Below are positions 1-4,352 of a stretch of 5,350 nucleotides of DNA, piece by piece. Origin of the DNA: Candidatus Oleimmundimicrobium americanum. GTDB taxonomy: Bacteria > Actinomycetota > Aquicultoria > UBA3085 > Oleimmundimicrobiaceae. Location of the stretch: positions 1 to 5,350 of the forward strand of contig DFBH01000049.1 in NCBI GenBank assembly GCA_002366545.1, read 5' to 3'. The number at the start of each line of letters is the position of its first letter. Positions within the stretch are counted from its first letter, which is position 1. The notes beneath the pieces are model-generated. The model did not search any database. It was not told the origin of the DNA and saw nothing but the letters and a program-made list of their open reading frames with translations. Made by a program: the position numbers and the translations under genes.

Positions 1-129
1 CCCAACTGTCGGAGAAGAAGGAGCAGAACTAAGGGCTGATAATGTCAAATGTCCTATAAAATTAGAAAGATCCAAATCGCCGTCAACTCGGACATTGTTT
101 TGGAATCTTGTAATTTTTCCGCTTGACAT
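1..129 (-). CDS. N-terminus of a putative phage structural or fibre-like protein (3' end off the window)
   Basis: Only the first 43 codons are visible and the frame is open through base 1. The ATG at 129-127 is chosen because GGAG sits five bases upstream of it, a good Shine-Dalgarno placement. The frame is also open further upstream as far as a TAG just after the capsid gene, but that stretch has no ATG, GTG or TTG start. The peptide begins MSSGKITRFQ, continues with a VDGDLDLSNF segment, and ends in a Ser/Ala/Pro-rich stretch (SAPSSPTVG). The ending resembles the APxxPxxGD-type segments that precede repeats in many phage fibre and baseplate-like proteins; this is a resemblance from memory and not a database match. 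It follows the major capsid gene by 73 bases, where tail or connector genes are expected. The presence of a gene is fairly secure; its function is a guess. Confidence 0.6.
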   Translation of the reverse strand, partial: MSSGKITRFQNNVRVDGDLDLSNFIGHLTLSALSSAPSSPTVG

Positions 130-157
130 AATTACTCCGTTTAGATTCCCTGTTCCA

Positions 158-190
158 CCTAAGAGAAAACAGTTAGTAAACCCTCTTAGG
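158..190 (-). repeat. Perfect 8-bp inverted repeat (hairpin) between capsid gene and next gene
   Basis: The arms CCTAAGAG and CTCTTAGG (plus-strand 158-165 and 183-190) are perfectly complementary around a 17-base loop. The loop could add a short GGTT/AACT stem. The hairpin begins 13 bases after the capsid stop codon. It is not followed by a T-run on the transcribed strand, so it is not a typical intrinsic terminator. An mRNA processing or stabilising structure fits better. Its stem sequence is related to that of the hairpin upstream of the scaffold gene. Confidence 0.55.
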
Positions 191-202
191 CACTCCTAAT
201 TG

Positions 203-1135
203 TTAAACCGTGCCGTCTGCGCAGTAAACACCTCTCCAGTCGGAGAAGCCTGCCACATATTCAACCTCAACTTTATATTTAGCTACACCAGTATCAAAAA
301 CTATTTCTCTGTCAAAACTAGGTTTATTCCTCCAGAAGAAATTAAGCTTGTGCCCTGGGGAAATAAGATACCAAGCCGAATCTGACCCACCAGCCGCAGC
401 TGAAATATAAGGACAAACCACAACATTGGCGCTTCCACCCTTATAAACATTGATAGCATTTTCTGCCGTGTCCGGATCAAGCTCTGATTCAGTAATTTCT
501 TTTGCTTCTCTTTTTAGCGCTGGCGGAACCAATAAGGTTTTTACGCCATTAAATTCAAGTATTGTCCCATGACCGCTTTGCCAATTAGCTATCGCTACCT
601 CGGCTGCCTCAAAATTATCGTAAGTCAATTTATTGGTTGAATAATTGGATTGGGTACCTGAATCCCCATTTTCATAAGTTTGGGAAGCAGAGGCAAGAGC
701 CAATGTCCCGCTATTGTAATTGCCATATCCTGAAAGATTAGCGGTGGTAGCCCCTCTAAACAAGCCGTAGGCATAATTGACGGGATCATAAGAAGCTCTT
801 TGGGCCAACCATTTCATCATGTCTTTCATTTCCCGATACTTATTATCCTGGGCCATTTGTTTAGTAATTTGGATACCTTTTTTGAAAGTGCGGTAAGCAT
901 AAGTAGTCGGATAACCAAGCCCTGGATTATCGTAAGGAACAGCTCCAGCTTCACCGACGTCCTCTAATTCGCCAACACCATAAGTTGTAAGGTCTTTTTC
1001 CTCTGCCCCGTCCATGTTTTCGACATTGAAAATCTTGCCGATTTCAATTTCAGGGTCTTTGTATTCTAATTCGTAAACCTTCCTTAGAGGTTGGTCTACA
1101 TCTAATAGTGCTTGTAAATTTGTTTTTGTTAACAT
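203..1135 (-). CDS. Major capsid protein, HK97-like fold
   Basis: A 310-residue protein that would form the icosahedral shell. Its length and layout fit HK97-fold coat proteins without a cleaved N-terminal delta domain. Residues 1-45 are a short N-arm. Residues 50-90 (YGVGELEDVG through the Gly/Pro-rich PYDNPGLGYP) look like the E-loop. Residues 90-115 (ITKQMAQDNK onward) form a spine-helix candidate. LLVPPALKREA at 201-211 is the motif typical of the P/A-domain junction. The C-terminus (YKVEVEYVAGFSDWRGVY, 287-304) closes with the aromatic strand seen in many phage coat proteins. The gene starts one base after the decoration gene stops, with only a weak GAG upstream, so coupled translation is likely. 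Its place after scaffold and decoration genes supports the call. The fold assignment rests on motif recognition and not on a search. Confidence 0.88.
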   Translation of the reverse strand: MLTKTNLQALLDVDQPLRKVYELEYKDPEIEIGKIFNVENMDGAEEKDLTTYGVGELEDVGEAGAVPYDNPGLGYPTTYAYRTFKKGIQITKQMAQDNKYREMKDMMKWLAQRASYDPVNYAYGLFRGATTANLSGYGNYNSGTLALASASQTYENGDSGTQSNYSTNKLTYDNFEAAEVAIANWQSGHGTILEFNGVKTLLVPPALKREAKEITESELDPDTAENAINVYKGGSANVVVCPYISAAAGGSDSAWYLISPGHKLNFFWRNKPSFDREIVFDTGVAKYKVEVEYVAGFSDWRGVYCADGTV

Positions 1136-1136
1136 T

Positions 1137-1637
1137 TTAGCTCGCTGTGCTCCCGAATTGGTGATCTGCTATTCTATAAAGACCCATTGAGGCGTCACCT
1201 GTTCCCTCTGGGTCAAGTTTGATAAGTTGTAGCGCTCCGTCTGTATCTGAAGCATCCCCAACATCCACTTCATAAGAATTATTGGTATCAAAATATTGGA
1301 AAAGATTGGCTTGGGCTAAACTGGCGTCGGCGTCCATTTGAATCCAAATGTCGCGACCAACGTCAACAAGCGCTTCATCCATATCAACCGTAGCGTTGTC
1401 AGAATCAGTAGTGATCCTATCGTTATATCCTGAAGCAAAATCAACGTGTTCTCCGGTTTTTTGAACAAATCCTTTAACCACCCCGCAAATCGGTTCGTCG
1501 GAACTAGTTACTAATTGAAGATAACCGTCAGAATCAACGGTTACCAAATCGCCTATAACGAAAGTAACTGAATTGCCCATTAAAATAGGTAGAATGTCTG
1601 ATCTCTCTGGTTTTGATTTTACTGTTGCGCCCCTCAT
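1137..1637 (-). CDS. Putative capsid decoration / head-stabilising protein
   Basis: A 166-residue acidic protein, rich in Asp, Gly, Val and Thr, with alternating hydrophobic residues that suggest a beta-barrel. The N-terminal half (GNSVTFVIGDLVTVDSDGYL, 21-40, then PICGVVKGF, 49-57) has the pattern 'non-zero baseline, property set, then novelty of value' seen in small phage head-decoration proteins, where a short barrel presents repeated DxDG-like turns. Residues 79-110 are Asp-rich and could bind metal. It overlaps the scaffold stop codon by four bases (ATGA) and ends one base before the capsid gene. This position, between scaffold and coat, is where decoration or cement proteins often lie. 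No strong Shine-Dalgarno sequence is visible, so reinitiation after the scaffold is likely. It could instead be another minor head protein; the function is inferred from context and composition. Confidence 0.62.
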   Translation of the reverse strand: MRGATVKSKPERSDILPILMGNSVTFVIGDLVTVDSDGYLQLVTSSDEPICGVVKGFVQKTGEHVDFASGYNDRITTDSDNATVDMDEALVDVGRDIWIQMDADASLAQANLFQYFDTNNSYEVDVGDASDTDGALQLIKLDPEGTGDASMGLYRIADHQFGSTAS

Positions 1638-2446
1638 TTTGTTTCTTTAATCATTGCGTTATAATATTTTTTTCCTAACTTTTTAGCAGCTTCTAGTTCT
1701 GCTTTACTATATTTCGGTTTCCCCGACCTCTTTCCTTTGGTTGAAACCTGTGATGAAAAACCAGCTTGTTGCTCGCTTAGTCCCTCAAGGTAGGCCTCAT
1801 CCTTTCCTTTTTGGACAGCAATTTTTGGATTAACGGTAAAGTAAGCTCTGTTAACCGCTTGTTTGAATGTCATCCCCGTTTCAACTAAAGCATTGGCAAC
1901 TTTGCCTATCCTTTGTCTAATCGCTCTTTTTTCCTCCTTTGTCGCCTTGGGTGAAAAAAGCTTAGGATTTTTCCTTTCAAACACGGCTAAAACTTTTACT
2001 TTAGCTCGCCTATCCCTGTCTTGAAACTCTTGAGCCACTTTTTTAATTGGTTCAATCGCTTTATCGACTTGCTGTTGTATTAATGTGCTGGAACCTTGAT
2101 TTGTTTCATCCGTCATTCCTTGCGCTGCTTCTATTTCAGCAAGAATTTTCGGATTCGCCTTTGTCAATTTTTCAAGGTTGCTCATTGCTAGAGACAAGTC
2201 ATCGGTTGTCTTTTTAAGAGTCTGGTATTCTCTGGTCGAATCTCCGTATCGTTTTTTGTAATCGACCTTTTTTTCTTCTGACTCTTCTTCCAGATAATCG
2301 TCGGTAATCTCCTCTTTCGATTCGGTTACTTCTTTTGTCTCTTTTGATTCGTCTAGGTTTTCCTCTTCGGAGCTAGACTCCTCTTTGGTGGTTTCTGAGG
2401 CGTTAGCCGCTTCGGCGGCCTCTTCTTCCTTTTTTTTGTTAATCAT
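1634..2446 (-). CDS. Capsid assembly scaffolding protein
   Basis: A 270-residue, highly charged, mostly helical protein with no catalytic motif. About 24 of the first 60 residues are Asp or Glu. Then comes a coiled-coil-like stretch opening with YKKRYGDSTREYQTLKK (63-79), a pattern common in phage scaffolds, and continuing to about residue 150. A Gly/Ser/Lys linker (231-245) leads to a basic C-terminal helix (AELEAAKKLGKKYYNAMIK, 249-267). In P22- and phi29-type scaffolds a basic C-terminal helix contacts the coat protein; that parallel is established for those families and inferred here. The ATG at 2446 has no Shine-Dalgarno sequence: the preceding bases are C-rich and lie against a hairpin at 2455-2484. 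The open frame upstream holds no ATG. The gene heads the scaffold-decoration-capsid block and overlaps the next gene by four bases. Confidence 0.82.
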   Translation of the reverse strand: MINKKKEEEAAEAANASETTKEESSSEEENLDESKETKEVTESKEEITDDYLEEESEEKKVDYKKRYGDSTREYQTLKKTTDDLSLAMSNLEKLTKANPKILAEIEAAQGMTDETNQGSSTLIQQQVDKAIEPIKKVAQEFQDRDRRAKVKVLAVFERKNPKLFSPKATKEEKRAIRQRIGKVANALVETGMTFKQAVNRAYFTVNPKIAVQKGKDEAYLEGLSEQQAGFSSQVSTKGKRSGKPKYSKAELEAAKKLGKKYYNAMIKETK

Positions 2447-2454
2447 GCTGTTGG

Positions 2455-2484
2455 GGGTAAGAGCCCTTGCTCTCTTAGTTACCC
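2455..2484 (-). repeat. Hairpin in the scaffold gene leader, close to its start codon
   Basis: On the transcribed strand GGGTAA (2484-2479) can pair with TTACCC (2460-2455), enclosing a small AGAGC/GCTCT stem with an AAGG loop. In a competing fold TAAGAG (2477-2472) pairs with CTCTTA (2463-2458). The hairpin ends nine bases from the scaffold ATG, and the loop holds the only purine-rich stretch in the leader (AAGG). Translation of the scaffold could therefore depend on which fold forms. This is read by eye; no folding energy was computed. Confidence 0.5.
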
Positions 2485-2488
2485 TAAT

Positions 2489-2530
2489 AAAAAATGGACT
2501 TTTCCATTCCTTTCGGAATTTCTTAGTCCA
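2489..2530 (-). terminator. Terminator-like hairpin with T6 tract upstream of the scaffold gene
   Basis: On the minus strand an outer stem TGGACT/AGTCCA (2530-2525 and 2500-2495) surrounds an inner stem ATTCC/GGAAT closed by a GAAA tetraloop, with a purine-rich 5+5 internal loop. Six T residues (2494-2489) follow directly. The shape fits an intrinsic terminator or attenuator for transcripts coming from the portal block. The internal loop makes the stem imperfect. Because it lies between the candidate promoter and the scaffold gene, it could instead be a 5' stabilising or RNase III-type processing structure. Confidence 0.55.
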
Positions 2531-2533
2531 GTT

Positions 2534-2561
2534 AATCTAATCTACCACGCCTAATTAGATT
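2534..2561. repeat. 8-bp perfect inverted repeat overlapping the candidate promoter (possible operator)
   Basis: AATCTAAT (2534-2541) and ATTAGATT (2554-2561) are exact inverse complements separated by 12 bases. The pair covers the spacer and both -10 options and touches the last base of the -35 box. Arms separated by about two helical turns centre to centre (20 bases) are typical of a dimeric regulator site. A hairpin is also possible but would be AT-rich and weak. Confidence 0.4.
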
Positions 2562-2566
2562 GTCAA
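2539..2566 (-). promoter_or_regulatory. Candidate sigma-70-type promoter for the capsid block
   Basis: The minus strand holds a perfect -35 hexamer TTGACA (2566-2561), a 16-base spacer, then TAGATT (2544-2539), which matches four of six bases of the -10 consensus. A second TAGATT overlaps it at 2539-2534, at a poorer 21-base spacing. Initiation would fall near 2532, giving a leader of roughly 86 bases before the scaffold ATG. The position, in the only sizeable gap of the window and just ahead of the highly expressed coat genes, supports it. The host's promoter preferences are unknown. Confidence 0.45.
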
Positions 2567-2570
2567 GGAG

Positions 2571-2650
2571 ATAAGCTAACGGCTTTTTTTAGTAGCTTCC
2601 GTATCCAATTTTCCAAGATATTCCCCCAAAAACTAACCAAATTAGCTTAT
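2571..2650. repeat. Long-range 9-bp inverted repeat ATAAGCTAA / TTAGCTTAT with an internal third copy
   Basis: ATAAGCTAA at 2571-2579 is matched exactly by its inverse complement at 2642-2650, which spans the end of the helix-turn-helix gene including its stop codon. A third, shorter copy TAGCTT at 2593-2598 forms a 6-bp inverted repeat with AAGCTA at 2573-2578. The elements lie between the cassette and the candidate promoter. They could be binding sites or chance AT-rich repeats. Confidence 0.35.
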
Positions 2651-2923
2651 TGCTGCTTGAAGTTTCTTTGAACAAGACAAACATACTTTCAGCTTTATAT
2701 TTTTATGAATTGGAACTGTATGTCTCTTTGATACTAACCGCTCACAAAGCTCACAGCGAAGATTCCTTTTACCTTGAGGACGGCTTCTCGGTCTTTTTTT
2801 TGACGAGGGGACAAGTTTCAATATCTGGCTAACTCGGCCATGGGTAATGCCTAACTTCTTAGCAATTTCAGTAACCGAATGACCATACTCGGCAAAAAGA
2901 ACAACAACTCCTTTATCAATCAT
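2642..2923 (-). CDS. Small helix-turn-helix / four-cysteine zinc-motif protein, nuclease-less relative of the upstream HNH protein
   Basis: A 93-residue basic protein. Residues 13-36 (YGHSVTEIAKKLGITHGRVSQIL) form a clear helix-turn-helix of the kind in sigma-region-4-like and resolvase-like DNA binders. A basic linker follows (KKRPRSRPQGKR, 42-53). Then come C57/C60 and C81/C84, spaced as a treble-clef or zinc-ribbon-like motif. The same order (YGHS helix-turn-helix, CxxC, CxxC) forms the N-terminal part of the HNH protein encoded just upstream, so the two are probably paralogues. There is no HNH domain. The ATG overlaps the upstream stop as TAATG with no Shine-Dalgarno sequence, so translation is probably coupled. 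It may regulate the cassette or the downstream promoter, or be a remnant after loss of the nuclease domain. DNA binding is well supported; the role is not. Confidence 0.72.
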   Translation of the reverse strand: MIDKGVVVLFAEYGHSVTEIAKKLGITHGRVSQILKLVPSSKKRPRSRPQGKRNLRCELCERLVSKRHTVPIHKNIKLKVCLSCSKKLQAAIS

Positions 2924-3600
2924 TAATTCATTTTATTGTTAAAATAATCAATCCAATCCTCCCTGTTAAAATTTGTCTGTCCATGGCAATTTTTACAAAG
3001 AGAAATCAAGTTTTCCTCTTTATTGTTCTTTTTATCATAATCTATGTGGTGAACACTTAAAATATAGCCCAACTGTTTTTCAGTATAGCCACATTCCTGA
3101 CAAGTAAAATTATCACGCCTTCGTATTTTCAGTTTCAATTTTTTATTAAATTCTGGACCATAAGGCTCAAAGGATTTACCATTTTGCCAATTCCAGTTCT
3201 TTTCTCTTAAATGAGCTTCACTCATCTTCCTTCTTGCTTTTTCTGTGGCCCTTCTGCCTGTAGCAATTTTTCTCAACTTTTCTTTTGTTTCTTCAGATAC
3301 ATGATAAGGTTTGTAATCTCTATTTATTTTATCAATTTCTTTTCTACAGTTACTACAAACTAAAAAAGATACTGTTTGCCCTCGCTTTCCTCTTGTTTCA
3401 ACATATTGCTTTTTTGGGGCTATGCGACCGCATATTTCACATGGAAGTTTATCTTTTTCAGTTCTGCTATCCTTACTAACAGTCTGGTAAACTTGGAGAC
3501 TATCAATCTTAAGTCTCTGTGCAATCTCAGCTATGGAATGTCCATAATTAACCATCATAACCATAATCGTCGTTATATTATCGCTCATTCCCTTATCCAT
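2923..3600 (-). CDS. HNH homing-type endonuclease with N-terminal helix-turn-helix and zinc motif
   Basis: A 225-residue DNA nuclease. In order: helix-turn-helix at 19-42 (YGHSIAEIAQRLKIDSLQVYQT); four cysteines C54/C57 and C82/C85; a NUMOD3-like DNA-binding segment at 102-131 (SEETKEKLRK and ARRKMSEAH); and an HNH domain at about 155-216. The HNH domain has structural cysteines C167/C170 and C202/C205, the catalytic HHID at 184-187 (the second His is the likely general base), N197 and the final H206. All key HNH residues are present, so it should be active. It is free-standing and not inside an intron, as for many phage homing endonucleases. Its start overlaps the previous stop as TAATG. A second ATG four codons on (3588) is possible but has no better ribosome site. 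The cognate target cannot be read from the window. Confidence 0.88.
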   Translation of the reverse strand: MDKGMSDNITTIMVMMVNYGHSIAEIAQRLKIDSLQVYQTVSKDSRTEKDKLPCEICGRIAPKKQYVETRGKRGQTVSFLVCSNCRKEIDKINRDYKPYHVSEETKEKLRKIATGRRATEKARRKMSEAHLREKNWNWQNGKSFEPYGPEFNKKLKLKIRRRDNFTCQECGYTEKQLGYILSVHHIDYDKKNNKEENLISLCKNCHGQTNFNREDWIDYFNNKMN

Positions 3601-3749
3601 TATTTGGTTACTTTTTTGCGGACTTTAACTTCGCCAGGGTGCCAATGCCCTTGCTTGTCTTTACACAAGTGAATATATTTCCCTCCACCCATGCGTTTAG
3701 TAACAACTTTTCCTCCAGCTTTTACACAAGCCAAAAAAGCCCTAGGCAT
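3600..3749 (-). CDS. Small conserved-looking phage protein, 49 residues, unknown function
   Basis: A 49-residue basic protein beginning MPRAFLACVKAGGKVVTKR. The start is two bases after the upstream stop, and a GAGGT Shine-Dalgarno sequence sits five bases before the ATG, so the gene is well supported despite its size. The middle is glycine-rich (GGGKYIHLC, 21-29). C8, H27, C29, H35 and H37 (HLC and HWH) could bind a metal, though the spacing matches no zinc-finger family known to me. The tail is Lys-rich (VKVRKKVTK). I have the impression that similar short proteins with a 'CVK-GG-V-TK-GGGKY-H-C' pattern recur beside portal genes of environmental phages, but I cannot verify that. The stop overlaps the HNH start by one base. 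No function is assigned. Confidence 0.72.
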   Translation of the reverse strand: MPRAFLACVKAGGKVVTKRMGGGKYIHLCKDKQGHWHPGEVKVRKKVTK

Positions 3750-3751
3750 TT

Positions 3752-3979
3752 TTACCTCTTTCTCCTTTTTCTTCCTCGCTTTGGCATTTTTCTAAGCCGC
3801 TGGGCCAAAGCCGCTTGTCTTTTTGTTCTAGTGCTGGCTCTCGATCCTTTTCTTAAAACTTTTCTGGCATAAGCCTGAACACTCATTTTTGCTCTTTTGG
3901 CTTTAGCCGTAAAAGCCCCCTTTCTTTTTATCGCGCCAGCAATCCATTTTTTTACCCTTTTCTTTTTGCGTCTAGCCAT
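3752..3979 (-). CDS. Very basic small phage protein, probably nucleic-acid binding
   Basis: A 75-residue protein with 34 Lys or Arg residues and no Asp or Glu. Both ends are nearly pure basic runs. The core (KWIAGAIKRKGAF, 11-23; MSVQAYARKVL, 32-42; RTKRQAALAQRLRKM, 51-65) looks like two or three short helices. The WI-x-x-AIK/KGAF segment, the 'S-x-x-YA' turn and the 'TKRQA-LA-x-L-KM' ending form a pattern I recall from small podovirus-like proteins encoded near portal and coat genes; this is recollection and not a match. Such composition suits binding DNA or RNA, for example an internal head or packaging-linked protein, but it could also be a ribosomal-like contaminant fold. It overlaps the upstream gene by eight bases and has a GGGGGGT stretch just before the ATG as a ribosome site. 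Confidence 0.78.
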   Translation of the reverse strand: MARRKKKRVKKWIAGAIKRKGAFTAKAKRAKMSVQAYARKVLRKGSRASTRTKRQAALAQRLRKMPKRGRKRRKR

Positions 3980-4352
3980 TTTTACCCCCCTTGACTTTTT
4001 TGGCTACCCTTCTAATAAAAGCCCCAGGATTAAACTTTCTCCTCTCAGCCTCTTTTTTGGCTTCTTCTATTTTTAACTTATCTTCCTTCTCCGTCTTTTT
4101 AACAAATTTCACAAGCCCAGGCAAAAGAACAATACTCTCCATACCCCGAATGAGATTGCGGTATCTAGCAATTTCCTCAAGTTTGTTGCTTTCAAAACCT
4201 GCTTCCATTAAAACTTGCTTCATTCCCACCACAAACTGTTTAATTACCAACCAGTCCTCGGTTGTCCCCAATCGTTGGGCGGCCTCCTGAACTTTCTTAT
4301 CCTTCTTTAATGCTTGAAAAATAGCTGAATGTTTTAATTCTTCCGCCTTCAT
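3972..4352 (-). CDS. Small helical phage protein downstream of portal, unknown function
   Basis: A 126-residue, mostly helical protein. The N-terminal part (1-29) is amphipathic and rich in Lys, Glu and Ala. A hydrophobic central segment TTEDWLVIKQFVVGMKQVLM (30-49) is followed by LEEIARYRNLIRGMESIVLLPGLVKFV (58-84), which carries an RNLIRGMESI stretch. The C-terminal third is a charged helix ending in a basic tail (FIRRVAKKVKGGKNG). The 'W... then YRN-IRG-ES-LLPxL' layout resembles small helical proteins often encoded between portal and coat genes of podovirus-like phages, whose role is unknown to me. The gene starts in a four-base ATGA overlap with the portal stop and has a near-consensus GGAGGAGGT three bases before the ATG, the strongest ribosome site in the window. 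It could be a head-assembly accessory or a chaperone. Confidence 0.72.
   Translation of the reverse strand: MKAEELKHSAIFQALKKDKKVQEAAQRLGTTEDWLVIKQFVVGMKQVLMEAGFESNKLEEIARYRNLIRGMESIVLLPGLVKFVKKTEKEDKLKIEEAKKEAERRKFNPGAFIRRVAKKVKGGKNG

Noticed and set aside
200..385. Plus-strand frame of 61 codons
   Set aside because: It lies antisense to the 3' end of the capsid gene, which has strong family motifs, and has no ribosome site or recognisable protein character.
2573..2590. Plus-strand AAGC...GCTT followed by a T-run, as an intrinsic terminator
   Set aside because: The stem is only four base pairs and no plus-strand gene needs terminating. The T-run is better seen as part of the AT-rich leader.
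2650..2832. Plus-strand frame of 60 codons
   Set aside because: It is antisense to the helix-turn-helix gene, whose motif and cysteines are clearly coding on the minus strand.
3588..3600. Alternative HNH start four codons downstream at 3588
   Set aside because: AAGGGA directly abuts this ATG, which is too close for a ribosome site. The TAATG overlap at 3600 matches the junction of the next gene.
3285..3872. Three overlapping plus-strand frames (3285-3479, 3376-3672, 3639-3872)
   Set aside because: They are antisense to the HNH, 49-residue and basic genes. Their Phe/Leu/Ser-rich composition is what the complement of Lys-rich coding produces.
3991..4290. Plus-strand frame of 99 codons
   Set aside because: It is antisense to the 126-residue gene, which has a strong ribosome site and fits the operon overlaps.
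4349..4352. Programmed frameshift joining portal and the 126-residue gene at ATGA
   Set aside because: There is no slippery heptamer, and the downstream gene has its own strong GGAGGAGGT site, so reinitiation or independent initiation explains the overlap.
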